Positions 20,101-30,370 of a stretch of 64,000 nt of DNA are shown piece by piece. The stretch comes from JANXQG01 sp963775975 (GTDB lineage: Bacteria; Planctomycetota; Planctomycetia; Pirellulales; Thermoguttaceae), in contig CAVZKX010000001.1 in the NCBI GenBank assembly GCA_963775975.1, positions 310,001-374,000 of the forward strand, read 5' to 3'. A program made the translations under genes and the position numbers. The first letter of the stretch is position 1. The number at the start of each line of letters is the position of its first letter. Below the pieces are notes generated by a model. That model was not told the origin of the DNA. It ran no database searches and saw only the letters and a list, made by a program, of their open reading frames with translations.

Positions 20101-22128
20101 CGTGCCCGCCGAATCGGCTGTCGTCGTGCCCGACCCTTCGTCAAAGTGATAGATGTCCGCCGGCACGGTGGTGGCCAGCGTCGTCGCGTTGGCATTGTTG
20201 CTGTAAGCCGAGTCGCCGATGACGTTCGTCGCCCGGATACGGTAATAATACTGAGTGTAGGGATTGACCGTCGTGTCGGTGAAACTTAAGGCGCCGACGC
20301 CGGCAACGGCGATCTGCGCGAAGTTCGATGCATTACCCGTCGATCTTTCGATCTTGAATCCGGACTGATTGGTTGCGTTGTTGACCCAGTTGAGCGTAAT
20401 GGAGGAAGCGCTGTTGGAGGCGGCCGTGAGATTCGTGGGCGCCGCCGGCGGAGTCGTAGGCGGTGTGAGCAAGCCGTAAATAGTCAGGGCGCCGTTTGAG
20501 CCAACGAATACCTCGCCGTCGGCGATGGTCGGTGTGACGAACTTCACGCCGACGCCCATTTGGTCCCGCGCGGCGTTCTGGCTGCTATTGTAAAGTTCTG
20601 TCAGCGTCGTCGCGTCGTAAGCGTGCAGTACCTCGTGCGAGGCGTTGTACTGCGCGTCCCACACGATCCCGTTCGCCGTCCCGCTCGACGAAATGCTGGG
20701 CGTCGCGCCGGGGTAGACAGAGGTGTAACCGCCCTGCGCCACCGGTGCGGGCGACAATTGGCCGTTCGTTAAGCTATATTTCTTCAGTACGTCGCCCACG
20801 GCGTGATAATAGATGGCGCCGTTAAAATAGGCGGGGCTGCTAAAGGTGCCGTCGCCGATATTCACCGTCTGAATCACGTTGTTGGTGGAGGAACTGTATT
20901 GCCCCATGTTGTTGAGATTGACGACGTAGATCAGACCCTGCTTTCCCGATCCGATCATCTCGTTCGGAAAGGGACCAGATTGAGTGGGCAGCAACATGAC
21001 CCCGCCAGACCCCAGGTCTTCGTCCGCATTCGATAAATTCAACTGGTTGAAGGGCGTGAAGTAGTCGGAAACATACAGCCCGTAACCGTTGATATTGGGA
21101 CTGCCCTGAGTGCTGCTGTCGGGCGTTACCTTCAGAAAGGAGTCTCCGTAATCGCCGTAAGTAGACACGGGAGTGTTAAAATCCCCGTTGCCGGTCATAA
21201 AAAACAGACTGGTGCCGTCGGACGCCAGCCCGGCGCCGCTTTGCCAGATTCCGCCCTCATCGGCCGTGGACGAGGCGGGGCTGCTTATCAGGTTTGGCGT
21301 GTCATTGAATACCTTGGTGAGCTGCAACGTTGTCGGATTGAAACCAAGAATCCAGCCGTGGTACGGGTCGGTGTCGGCAAAACTCCCGTAAGTCACGTAC
21401 AGAACACCGTTGAGCAAGCTCAGCGCGGGACGTTGCAACTGCTGTTCGGCAACCCAAGTCACGGTCGTGCCGTTGCCTTCAACCCCGTTTCCCTGCATGG
21501 AAGCGCTCACCAGCATGGGCGTGACCTTGTCCTGGCCCGTGGTAATGTCCAGCGCGTGGATGTGGTGCGAGTAAAAGTTCTGTCCGGCGACGTCGTTGGT
21601 AAACGCGTCGAGATACATCGTATCAGTGCTTAGATCGATAATCGGCGTGCCCGTGATGCCGACCTGGGGATTGATGTCGTGATAAGGTCCGTAACGGTTG
21701 GCGAAAAAGTTATTGGGCGTCGCCGCCGCCAGTCCCAAATTGACGTGCCAAAGCAGACCTCCGGATGCGCCGGCATTGCTGTTGGCGTCGAAGGCATAGA
21801 CGTCGTTATTCTGCGTGGCAACAAAAACGACGTTGTGCGTCCCCTTGCCCGGTATCGCCAGGTTCGAAACGTACAAGGGTTGCGCGTAGACTTGTCCGGT
21901 AACTGCATAGTTGAGCAATTCGCCGAAGCTGCTGGCGTTGACGCTTGCCGGCGTCAGGGCCACTTCGTTGGCGTTGAGCCCTTGCCGCGTCTGGTCGTTG
22001 TGCCAAGTCAACACGTTGACCGACAACAAACGCCGTGTCTCCAAAGATTCAATCGCGAGTCTTCTAAACGATCGGTCGCGATTGTCCGTTTGCTTGGTCC
22101 AAGTCCCAGACTTCTTGGCGGTCCTCAT
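17173..22128 (-). CDS. Large secreted mosaic: beta-propeller, FN3, LamG, dockerin, Ig-like, beta-strand repeat
   Basis: 1651 residues. The N-terminus carries the planctomycete-type ESLETRRLLSV motif near residue 30, in place of an ordinary signal peptide. Approximate order: PQQ-like beta-propeller (40-560; VVFVATQNNDVYAFDANS), FN3 (565-650), LamG/concanavalin-like (660-870; VDGVLNGSGTFDTGNK), FN3 (890-960), a domain ending in a type-I dockerin-like EF motif (YDINRDGAVNSTDVGIVNSN, about 1155-1175), PKD/Ig-like domains (1185-1370), and one autotransporter-type repeat (about 1390-1560). It has no PEP-CTERM tail. The last 20 residues (after NEQQQSQN) look like read-through rather than domain sequence, next to the IS91-type element. 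Probably a cell-surface protein; no enzyme activity is evident. Confidence 0.85.
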   Translation of the reverse strand: MRTAKKSGTWTKQTDNRDRSFRRLAIESLETRRLLSVNVLTWHNDQTRQGLNANEVALTPASVNASSFGELLNYAVTGQVYAQPLYVSNLAIPGKGTHNVVFVATQNNDVYAFDANSNAGASGGLLWHVNLGLAAATPNNFFANRYGPYHDINPQVGITGTPIIDLSTDTMYLDAFTNDVAGQNFYSHHIHALDITTGQDKVTPMLVSASMQGNGVEGNGTTVTWVAEQQLQRPALSLLNGVLYVTYGSFADTDPYHGWILGFNPTTLQLTKVFNDTPNLISSPASSTADEGGIWQSGAGLASDGTSLFFMTGNGDFNTPVSTYGDYGDSFLKVTPDSSTQGSPNINGYGLYVSDYFTPFNQLNLSNADEDLGSGGVMLLPTQSGPFPNEMIGSGKQGLIYVVNLNNMGQYSSSTNNVIQTVNIGDGTFSSPAYFNGAIYYHAVGDVLKKYSLTNGQLSPAPVAQGGYTSVYPGATPSISSSGTANGIVWDAQYNASHEVLHAYDATTLTELYNSSQNAARDQMGVGVKFVTPTIADGEVFVGSNGALTIYGLLTPPTTPPAAPTNLTAASNSASSITLNWVNNATNQSGFKIERSTGNASNFAQIAVAGVGALSFTDTTVNPYTQYYYRIRATNVIGDSAYSNNANATTLATTVPADIYHFDEGSGTTTADSAGTNNGTLTGTTLPQWVTPGKIGAKALSFSGDGVSGQTASESAVKVGTDLSPVLGSTSTLDVWVNTTQVGNNTHWQAPAITGVEEAGASNDINWGTINATGHIGIYVGDAGGVYSTNAINDGAWHNIAMTRDASTGMVQLYVDGVLNGSGTFDTGNKTSQFSLIGALSDVAGDGVTRTGDNYFNGKLDEVRIYGQVLGASEIAGLAIIPAAPTLNSATAASSSVLQITWTVPSSFTQYIEVDRKTGANGTYAAVATLAGSATSYMDANVSAGVQYFYQVKAIDLAGTLPPSNALGASLNQPAVVGEYIFYNNSTFDGQNGSSNLTDDNAIATDKTALLPGGAATFANYTSYSKGLNGVMVDVVNLLSVPRIDDFAFAVGNNSNVASWTNAPSPTYVNAYPGRGPNGSTQITIIWDDNAIQNEWLKVTMLADDHTGLPADVVFYFGNAIGETGDSGANALVTSNDASRVAANFTSSAAVTNIYDINRDGAVNSTDVGIVNSNFTTVANSLVLISFASPPIIAMPASASPSYITGTSTTLRVLGGDVAGESRLTYTWATIGTPPAAVVFSDNGTNTAKNTTATFTQAGLYNFRVTVTDPVGSVVTNAVSVIVAPSLAAIVVTAVAPAPAVPAGDSIQQFSASGLDQFSQPIAIGAPTWSVVSGGGSINSSGLYTPPYADGSSTVQAAVGVATGTAIVTYSGQAEWNSSTNGIWNSSVSWTNTSTETATAPPGMRGFAGDTVLFDSATGNIARLDGADPSLAAISFNNATIGYTIAQGSGGSLTLRGGGASSGSATVSVLAGNHAISAPVHLAANTVFSAAPASSLTVTGAVDGTGSLTINGGGQVYLSGSNHYSGDSSVAGGTLIITNVAALPDRGNIVVGSSSLFASAIAPVGQSVSPVVSSPAGAASSAAPIFAASAALPTATPAQMIATAETPHSASTLARSWLSAIAKFWNEQQQSQNLTPPKTRAIDLVMMTRDT

Positions 22129-22138
22129 CGATTTGTCC

Positions 22139-22213
22139 TCACGGTATTCCCATAAATGAGGCGTTGCCGGCGGTCAAGCTCGACCCGCCGGCAATCACCT
22201 CGCTACTTTGCGA
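22139..22213 (-). pseudogene. Remnant of a beta-strand repeat gene 3' part
   Basis: A short open stretch reads EVIAGGSSLTAGNASFMGIP and then stops at 22139-22141. It closely matches the end of the last repeat in giant gene 1 (ALADGSSLTVGDASFF near 7020-7070), at DNA level too. No start or PEP-CTERM tail accompanies it. It sits in the 112-base gap upstream of the dockerin gene, suggesting a deletion or recombination scar between repeat genes. Confidence 0.45.
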
Positions 22214-22240
22214 GATTAACTCGCGTTCAAACATAAGCGC

Positions 22241-25200
22241 TTAGGCGCGAAAATCAGAACCGCCGCGCCGCTTGCGGCGCACAATCAGCGATGCCGCCGC
22301 GGCTCCAACCGCCGCCAGCAACGCCAACGTGCCCGGCTCGGGCACCGGAGAAAGCGCCGTTGCCGCACCGCCACTTGCGCCTAGCGGCACGATGGGGGCG
22401 GGGTACCCCAGCAATCCCAGGCCGGCCGTATTGCCGACATACAGGTTGCTGCCGTCCAGAATCGCGCCGGGGTCGGTCACAAGTACTGTGCCGTTGGTGA
22501 CAATCGTGCCTCCGCCATAGGTGTTGGCGTTGTTGCTGAGCACCAATTGGCCGGGGCCGTTCATGGTCAACGTGCCGGTTCCGCTGATCGCATAAGCAGC
22601 GGTCTGAGTGCCCGCGAGGTCAAAGACCAGGACCGCATTATCGGCGACACCGCTCGTATTGGAGATTGAGCCGTCCTGCCCGTTCTGACCATTTCCCAAT
22701 TGCAGCGTGCCGCTGTTGACGGTCGTCGCGCCTGTGTAGGTGTTGGACCCGGTAAGCAGCATCAAACCGGGGCCGTCCTTCGTCAGGCTGCCGCCGTCCC
22801 TGATTACTCCAGATGCGACGAGATCGACGCCGTTGGGCGTCGTGCCCGACGCGACGTTGAACGTCAATATTCCACCGCGCAGGTCGATTCCGCCGCTGAT
22901 AACTGAGGCAGCACTACTTGCGTTGGAAGTGACGCTGGACCCGGGAGAGTTACCGCTGAAATTATAATAGCCGCCGTTTGAGGCCGCCATCGTGCCGGCA
23001 GTTAGGTTGAAATCGGTATTAAATGCTTCGTTAAAGTTGCCGGCAGTGGCGACGTCGTCGATCTTCCCTCCGTTGATGTTGACAGGCGTAGCCTGCTGGC
23101 CGACGGTGTAGCCCAAAGCGTCCGTGGCGCCCAATTGCACGAGTGCGCCGGGATTGATGGTCAACGGGCCTCGCACAGTGCCCACACCGCCGCCGGTAGT
23201 CAGCGTCAGCGTACCGCCGTTGACGATCGTGCCACCCGTATAAGTGTTTGCCGAGGTCAGCGTCATCGCGCCCGTTCCGGCCTTGGTCAGGCTGTAATTG
23301 TTGCCGGAGTCGGAGATGACACCGCCAACCAGCATCGTGCCTCCGCTGACGTTAACCGCGACGCCGGAACCAAGCGTTACCGCGCCCGTGCCCAGATTGA
23401 GGCCCGAGGCGCCGTTGAAGGTGAAGTTGCCGTTCCAGTTCTGCAAGTTGTTGGGCAGAGTAATACCGACGCCGGTGCTGTCCAACGTGCCGCCGCTGAT
23501 AGTCAGCAAGCCGGTGCCGATCGCGGAGTTGTCGTTCAGCACGAGCAGGCCGGCGTTGAGGGTCGCGGTGGCGATCGACTCGGCAGCATTCGAATTCAGG
23601 GTACCGCCGATGATCGTCAGTGCGCCCGAGCCCAGCGCGGAGGCCGCGTTGGCGTTGAGCGTGCCGGCATAGAGGTTGGTCCCGCCCGAGTATCCATTGC
23701 TGGTGGCGATCGTCAGGCTGCCCGCACCATTCTTGACCAACGCTCCGGTACCGCCGATGCCGTTTAGGCCCGTCAGCGTATAAGGGTGTCCGCTGTCGTT
23801 GTTGAACGTGATGCCGCCAGGCACAACGTTGCCGTTGCTGATATCCACGGCGTTAGAGCCGGTGCTGTTGTCGAACAGCACGATGTCGCCTGGTTGGAAA
23901 TTCGTGGCACTGCCGGAATACGACCAGTTCTTCGGCGCGGGAAGCGTATCGTTCGCGTTCCAAGCCGTGGACAGGCTGCCCGTCCAAATCACTGGCGTAA
24001 CGCTCACCGACAAGTCGACGTAATTCAGACTGTTCGACAAGGCGAAGCTCAACTGGCCGCGCGGATTGTTGGCGGTGGTGCCGAGCATGAACGCGCCGAA
24101 GCCGCTGCCGCCGAGCGACCCGGAATAGTGGATCAGGTGGTAGAGGCCCGCGCTGCCAGCCGGCGGCCCACCAACGTTGATGGTCACCGGGCTGCCCCCG
24201 AGACTCAAGCCGTTGCTGCCGGTGACGTTGAGCGGAGCCGCGGTGCCAACGGAGGCCGAATAATTCGCGTAACCATTGGTCACGAACGCGCCGCTGCCTA
24301 GATAGCTAAGTAGTCCGAGCGTCAGTGTGCCCGTGCCATTGAAGCCGCCCTCGATGCTGCCGCCGGTCGCCACGCTCGCGCCAGGCGACGTGCCGCGGCC
24401 GCCGAAGAGTCCGGCGTTGACAGTTACCGTACTGTTCGGCAACGGTCCGTTTGCATAGAGCTTGCCGGCATTGACCGTCGTGCTGCCCGTGTAGCCGTTG
24501 CTTGCCGAGAGCACGACCGTGCCGGTGCCGGTCATGAACAAACTGCCGGTGCCGCTGATCGCATAAGCAGCAGTCTGCGTGCCGGCGATGGCATAGACTA
24601 AATTGCCGTTATTGAACACGCCGGAAGTGGTGCTGATCGAACCGTCGTGTCCCAAGCCGTCGCCCAGTTGCAGTTGGCCGCCGCTAATGGTCGTAGGGCC
24701 TGGGTACGTATTAGTGCCCGTGAATATGGTGATTCCATTTCCGTTCACTGTGACTCCGGCGGTGCCGCCGTTCGCGGTAAGAATACTGCCCGACACGAGC
24801 AGGTCAGCAGCGGCCGAGCCGCGGGTGACATTGAACAAAATGCCCAAATCGGCTTGGTCGCCGCGGTCGTTGAGGTTCGCGCTGATCACGGCCGTCGCGT
24901 TGCTTGCCAGGATATTGAAGGTCGGAGCCACGCCTCCAACGGCCGCCCCCATCGCAAAGTAGCCGGCAGCGACGGTCGAACCGACGGTACCGCCAGTCAT
25001 ATTGATGGTCGTTCCCCAGCCGTTGTCGTTGCCGGCGATTGAGGTCATCAAGGCGCCGCCATTGATGGTAATGTTTTGCAGCCAGTTGGCGCCGCCGTTA
25101 TAGCCCAGAACGTTGTTGGCGGTGCAAACAACCGTGCCGCCAGCATTGATCGTCAGGCCGTCCTTGAGCGTGCCCGTGCCGCCGTTGCCGAACGAGAGGT

Positions 25201-26974
25201 TCAGCGTGCCACCGTTGACAATCGTGCCGCCGGTGTACGTCTCTGATGTCGTCAGCGTCAAAGCGCCGGAGCCCGTCTTGTACAGGTTGCCGCCACCGCT
25301 GATTTGGTAGGCAGGAGTCTGGTTGCCCAAGATGTTGTAGGCCAACGTCCCGTTGTCGTTCACACTGTTCGTGCCGCTGAGCGCGCCGTCCTGACCGCTG
25401 ACGCCGGTGCCGAGCTGCAGCGTGCCGCCGTTGATGCCCGTCGAGCCCGTATACCCGTTGCTCTTGGTGAAGATCAACAAGCCGGGGCCCAACTGGACCA
25501 CATTGCCGTCGCCATTGATCGGGCTGCTGCTGAAATCGACGCCTTGGACCATGGTATTGCTGCGGCTGAAGGTCAGCACGCTGTTAGCGCCCAGCGTGAT
25601 GGTGCTGCTGGGAGAGAGCGAGCCAGTGGCCCCGCCGTTGCCGAGAGTCAACTGGCTGCCGTTGCTCAGCGTGGTGCCGCCGGTGTAGCTGTTGGAATTG
25701 AGGATGGTGAGCGACCCGCCGCCCTGAATGGTCATCGAAGCGCTGCCCGCGATGCCGAAGTTGCCGCTCACGGTATAGGCCAGACCGGCGTTGTTGAACG
25801 TCACGCTGAGGGGCGCGACATTGCCGATGTTCAGTGCCACCGTCGTGGTCCCGCCCGTATTGTGGGAATCGTCAAAAATGTCGGTATCGCCCGATATGAA
25901 CGTCGTCGCGGAATTGGAGGGCTGCAGCGTCCAAGCGCCCGTGGACAGCCAGTCGGGCTGGTTGCCGTTCCAGTAGGGCGTATCGCCCGTAATCACCAAG
26001 TCGACCTGGCCGGGCAGCTCCAGGAGCGTGCCGGCTTGGAAACGATTGAGGTTAAGGCCGGTGACTGAAGCCAAGTGGAACGCCGAGGTGCCGGTGCCGG
26101 CGATCGAACTGTAATTCAGCAGATCGTAAGTACCCGAGAGCACGCTCACCGCGCCCAGGTTGGCGTTGATATTGATTTGGCCGGCCGTCGTTAGTGCGCC
26201 GGCATTCAGCAGCGGGATGTTCGTGAAGTTGGACACCGGACCGAGCTTAAGTGTGCTGCTGCCCGCGTAGGTAATCCCACCGAGGAAGACCGTGCTGGTG
26301 GTGACCGGGCTGTAATCGAGAATGCCGCCGTTGGCCACGTTGGGGGTGGCGGAAAACAGAGAAGCCGTACCGCCGAAAGCCGCGCCGCCGGCCACGAAAA
26401 TGGCCGCGCTGGTATCGCCGCCGTTGATGTACAAGACGCCTGCGGAGACGGTCGTCGTGCCGGTATAGCTGTTGTTACCGCTGAACGTCAACTGGCCGGT
26501 ACCGAGCTTAGTCAGGCTACCGCTGCCCGAGATCGGATAAGCCGCCGTCTGGTTTCCGGAGAGATTGTAGGCCAACATCGCGTTGTTGGTCACCCCGTTG
26601 GTGTTGCTACTCAAAAGTGCCCCGTCGTGCCCGGTTGTGCCGTCACCCAGTTGAAGCGTGCCACCGCTAATGAGCGTAGATCCGGTGTACGTGCTGACAC
26701 CTGTCAGTTCCAGGATGCCGTTGCCTGCCTTGGTGATGCCGCTGATATTTCCGCCGAATGGGATGATGGCCGAAGCGACGATCATATCTGCTGGTGGATT
26801 CGCGGGGCCGCGGTTCACAATGAAGATGTGCGTCGAACCACTGGACTGCAGGCCGATCGAGGCAGCATTGACAACTGCCGGATTGCCGGAGGCATCGGAC
26901 GTGGCAACGAACGTGGGGACGTCTCGCGGCGCTGGTGCTCTGATTAAGAACCGAATAGACTCCGTTGCCGTCAC
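22241..26974 (-). CDS. Giant beta-strand repeat surface protein 2, C-terminal segment with PEP-CTERM
   Basis: Second part of one roughly 8-kb gene that starts at 30224. An ORF can be called from 26974, but its first codons are out-of-frame. True homology begins at RDVPTFVATSDASGNPAVV, continuing the frame lost in the upstream segment near 26921-26930. About 1560 residues of strand repeats follow (GGTTLSNGSQLTLGNGG, GGTIVNGGTLNLSFGNGG, and blocks ending in GNGQNGQDGSISN or GDGTTGHDGALLS that recur several times). It ends with VPEPGTLALLAAVGAAAASL and the basic tail RRKRRGG, a complete PEP-CTERM signal. One block (NPAVVNAASIGLQSSGS to VASAIIPFG) is nearly the same as in giant gene 1, showing that the two are paralogues. 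Confidence 0.82.
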   Translation of the reverse strand: MTATESIRFLIRAPAPRDVPTFVATSDASGNPAVVNAASIGLQSSGSTHIFIVNRGPANPPADMIVASAIIPFGGNISGITKAGNGILELTGVSTYTGSTLISGGTLQLGDGTTGHDGALLSSNTNGVTNNAMLAYNLSGNQTAAYPISGSGSLTKLGTGQLTFSGNNSYTGTTTVSAGVLYINGGDTSAAIFVAGGAAFGGTASLFSATPNVANGGILDYSPVTTSTVFLGGITYAGSSTLKLGPVSNFTNIPLLNAGALTTAGQININANLGAVSVLSGTYDLLNYSSIAGTGTSAFHLASVTGLNLNRFQAGTLLELPGQVDLVITGDTPYWNGNQPDWLSTGAWTLQPSNSATTFISGDTDIFDDSHNTGGTTTVALNIGNVAPLSVTFNNAGLAYTVSGNFGIAGSASMTIQGGGSLTILNSNSYTGGTTLSNGSQLTLGNGGATGSLSPSSTITLGANSVLTFSRSNTMVQGVDFSSSPINGDGNVVQLGPGLLIFTKSNGYTGSTGINGGTLQLGTGVSGQDGALSGTNSVNDNGTLAYNILGNQTPAYQISGGGNLYKTGSGALTLTTSETYTGGTIVNGGTLNLSFGNGGTGTLKDGLTINAGGTVVCTANNVLGYNGGANWLQNITINGGALMTSIAGNDNGWGTTINMTGGTVGSTVAAGYFAMGAAVGGVAPTFNILASNATAVISANLNDRGDQADLGILFNVTRGSAAADLLVSGSILTANGGTAGVTVNGNGITIFTGTNTYPGPTTISGGQLQLGDGLGHDGSISTTSGVFNNGNLVYAIAGTQTAAYAISGTGSLFMTGTGTVVLSASNGYTGSTTVNAGKLYANGPLPNSTVTVNAGLFGGRGTSPGASVATGGSIEGGFNGTGTLTLGLLSYLGSGAFVTNGYANYSASVGTAAPLNVTGSNGLSLGGSPVTINVGGPPAGSAGLYHLIHYSGSLGGSGFGAFMLGTTANNPRGQLSFALSNSLNYVDLSVSVTPVIWTGSLSTAWNANDTLPAPKNWSYSGSATNFQPGDIVLFDNSTGSNAVDISNGNVVPGGITFNNDSGHPYTLTGLNGIGGTGALVKNGAGSLTIATSNGYSGGTNLYAGTLNANAASALGSGALTIIGGTLNSNAAESIATATLNAGLLVLNDNSAIGTGLLTISGGTLDSTGVGITLPNNLQNWNGNFTFNGASGLNLGTGAVTLGSGVAVNVSGGTMLVGGVISDSGNNYSLTKAGTGAMTLTSANTYTGGTIVNGGTLTLTTGGGVGTVRGPLTINPGALVQLGATDALGYTVGQQATPVNINGGKIDDVATAGNFNEAFNTDFNLTAGTMAASNGGYYNFSGNSPGSSVTSNASSAASVISGGIDLRGGILTFNVASGTTPNGVDLVASGVIRDGGSLTKDGPGLMLLTGSNTYTGATTVNSGTLQLGNGQNGQDGSISNTSGVADNAVLVFDLAGTQTAAYAISGTGTLTMNGPGQLVLSNNANTYGGGTIVTNGTVLVTDPGAILDGSNLYVGNTAGLGLLGYPAPIVPLGASGGAATALSPVPEPGTLALLAAVGAAAASLIVRRKRRGGSDFRA

Positions 26975-29900
26975 CGGTGCTTGGACCGGTCAGCGTACCG
27001 CCTGTCATGGTGACCGTGTTCCACAGGGTTACGCGGCTGGCAGCCGTAATGTTGGAAACAATGCCGTCGTTGATGACCAGGGCCTCGCGGCTGCCGGTAT
27101 AGCCGATGACGTCTCCAGCATTCAGTGCTAGGAAGCCGCCGGCATTGACCGTGACCGTCGGCGAGGCCAGCGCACCGTTGCCTCCGTTGCCGGTGTTAAG
27201 CTGCAGGGTCCCGGCGTTGACGGTCGTGTTGCCGGTGTACGTGCTTACACCTCCCAACGTCAAGTTGCCGGATCCCGCCTTATTCAGACTGTAACCACTG
27301 CCGCTGTCGGAGAGTGCGCCGCGGACGGTCAGCGTGCCGCCGCTGACCGTCACGGTGCGGCTGGAACCGAGCGTCACCGCCCCCGTGCCCATATTGAGGT
27401 TCTGGGTGCCGATGAAGGTGAAGTCACTGTTCCAGGACTGCGCGATGTTGGTGGCCAGCGTGCCGCCGGACAGAGTGCCGGCCCCGAGGATCGTGCTGTC
27501 CAGGGACCCGCCGCTGATCGTCAATCGTCCGGTGCCGATAGCGCCACTGTTGCCCAGCACGAGCAGGCCGCCATTGAGGAACGTGCCGCCCGAGTAGGTG
27601 TTGCTATTGTTAATCGTCAGGCTGCCGGGTCCGTTCATCGTTAGGGGACCCCCACCGACAATTGAACCGGTCCCGCTAAAGGTGTAGGCGACCGCCGTAT
27701 TGCTGACGTTGATGCCACCCGCGCCCGGCTGAACCGCGCCGCTGACGCTGCTGATCGTTACCAGGCCATTGGCGGTGCCCGCGGTATCGTCGAAGTTCGC
27801 GATGTCGCTATTAAAGAACTTGTCCAAGCTTCCGGAACTCGCGTTGAGCCAACTCGTCGTGCTGGCCTGGTTGTCCCAAGTGCCGCCGCGCCAGAAAAGA
27901 CTGGCGTTGCTGCCGCTGACGCCGACAGTGACCGTGCCAGCCGATGCGCCGAAGGTGTACGTCTGCCGGCCGCTGTAGTTCGTACCGGTTATCGTGAGGT
28001 TGGTGGCGGCAGGATCGCTGCCGCTATAGGTGAAGATCGAGTAAGTCCCTGGGCTCAATAAGGACTGGGGCAAGATGTAATCGGTGCCGCCAATGGTCAG
28101 CGCGCCGGTGGCAAAGATGTTTCCCGGACTATAATTGAGCGATCCGCCGCTCATCGCCAAGCTGCCGCTGATGGTCATCGTGCTGTTCGAAGTGGACGGA
28201 TTGAGGGTGGCCGTGGTCAAGTTCAGACTGCCGTTGACGTCGGTGGCGAATGAGCTCGTGCGGCCCGCGGTGAGCACGCCGCTGTTAAGGTTGAAGCCGC
28301 TAGCAATGGATGAGGTGTCGAGCAAGCCGCCCGGAAGGATTCTCGTATTTCCCGTGCCCAAATTGGCTCCAGAAACAACGGACAATACCGCGCCAGAACT
28401 GATCGTCGCGCCACCGCTGCTCAAGCTGCCTGCGGGACCGACGGCCAGGGTGCCCGAATTGACGGTGGTCCCGCCGGTATACGTGTTGGCCCCGTTGAGC
28501 GTTAGCACACCAGTGCCGCTGGTTCGCAAGGCTAGAACGCCCGTGTTGTTCACGAGTGTGCCGCCGAAGGTCGTATTGGCGACGCTATTGACGGCCAAAG
28601 TGTAAGTTCCGGCGGTGGCGACTGGCCTGACCGAGCCCGACGCCCCAGTCAATCCGGCGATAGTGTAGGTCGTGTTAGCAGGACCATTGAGTTGCAAGGT
28701 GCTTGCCGTGCCCACATTCGTATTCACCGTGGCGAACTGAAGTCCGTTGGCGACGTTGAGAAAGAGCCGGATTGCATTGCCGCCGACGCCAATTCCGACA
28801 GTGCCATTGAACGTATTCGTATTATTCGTAATCTCAATAGCTGAAGTGTTATTGCCGGCTGCTGGATTGCGTCCAAGCGAGAGTGGACCGCTGCCGGTCA
28901 ATTGACCGTCAAGGAAGATATCCTTGTTATTCCAGGTTACTTGAACGGTACCGCCGCTGGGGCCGATGTTTATCGTTGAAGTGCCGGCCGTACCGATGTG
29001 CTGAAGCCCATCTTCCCCACGAAGCGTACCGCCATTGAAGACGAAGGAGTTAGGAAAGTTGTAAACATTGCCCGTACCGCCTGCCTGAAACCACAACATT
29101 GCCCCGTTGCTGATGGTCACGGGGCCGGTACCTAGCTGGCTGACGAGCTCGTGACCGACAGTGTTGTCGCCTAACTTAAGGGTACCGTTGGCAACGACAA
29201 CCCCTCCGGTGTTAAAGTTGCCGGTAGGGCTCGTCATGGTAAGCAGACCCGATCCCGACTTGATCAGAGTGACCGGCGTCGCGCCGTTGTCGACGACGGC
29301 GATGTTGTTGTTGAACCGCATGTCGCCTTGCCCGTTATTCACCGTGACGATGAGGTCATCGCCGCCGCTGCCATTGCTAAAGCTCGAGGTCACGTATCCG
29401 GTACCCGAACTCTGCATCCAAAAGCTGTTGCCGCTCATGATGAGGCCGCCGGACCCGAGCGTCAGCGTAGCGCTATTGACAAGAACGTCGTGCTGGGCGA
29501 TCAGCGAGTTGATGGTCAAGTTTGATGCGACGGTCTGGTTGGTTGTAGTCAGCACGTTGTTGGTCGGCAGCGCACTCGAAATCAAATTGGCGGTGCCAGC
29601 GCTGAATTCCTGCGTGTAGGCCGAGACATTGCCGCTGCCGTACGTGGCGAACTGTTCGCCTATCGTGGCCCAGCCGCCCAGGATGCCATTGTTGTTGGTA
29701 ACAACCGTACTCGCTGCCGTGCCATTCACGGTGTTCAAGGTAATTGTGCCGGCATTGAGGAAACGGGCCGCGGTTCCGGCAGGGCGAGTAAGGTCGCCAT
29801 TGAGGGCGAGCGTTCCGCCGGCGGCAACCGTAAATAGGGGCGCGGTGTTGAGCACCACGTCCGACGAAAAGGTTGTGGTCCCGCTGGCACTGGCTGCAAC

Positions 29901-30224
29901 CGTAATGCCGCCGCCGGCCACGGTGAGCGGGCTGCCGCTGATCGTATAGCCCGACGTGCTGATCGTCACGCTGTTGGCGCTGATGGGACCGCTAAGGGTA
30001 ACGGCGCCTGCCGTGCCGCCGAGGGTGGCGTCGCTGTTGGTGATCCAACCGACATCGGCCGCACCGTTCCACCAGCTAGCGGTGTTCCAAGTCCCTGTGC
30101 CGCCCGGGCTCGCGTTGTTGGTTGCGCCGGGGTCCCAGGCTAACGGCGCCCCGAAGAGTGGACCGCCAACCGTCAAGGAAATGAAAACGCCAGCAATCGC
30201 CAGCCAATGTGCGCACGACGACAT
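26921..30224 (-). CDS. Giant beta-strand repeat surface protein 2, N-terminal segment with signal peptide
   Basis: The ATG at 30224 follows a GGGAGAG ribosome site. The leader (CTGGGAGA-x-TT before the start) is like that of giant gene 1. Signal peptide MSSCAHWLAIAGVFISLTVG, then WDPGATNNASPGGTGTWN, shared with the paralogue. About 1090 residues of repeats follow, with two inserts of the SWLNASSGSLDKFFNSDIANF type. The frame is lost at about 26921-26930 after VLNQSTSAA; one missing base restores DVPTFVATSDASG. An ORF drawn to 26667 is therefore wrong for its last 80-odd residues. The combined product would be about 2,650 residues, exported and PEP-CTERM sorted. Confidence 0.82.
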
Positions 30225-30370
30225 GATAACTCTCCCAGTTCAAAAAGTTGCGAAGACCCGAAAAGGCAGCTACGGAGTTAATTTCCTAAGCTACAACCCA
30301 CCACCCAAGTATCCCGTGCCGGAGCAATTTTGATTGGACCCTTTGGCCAATCGGTACCAGCAAAAAAAGA

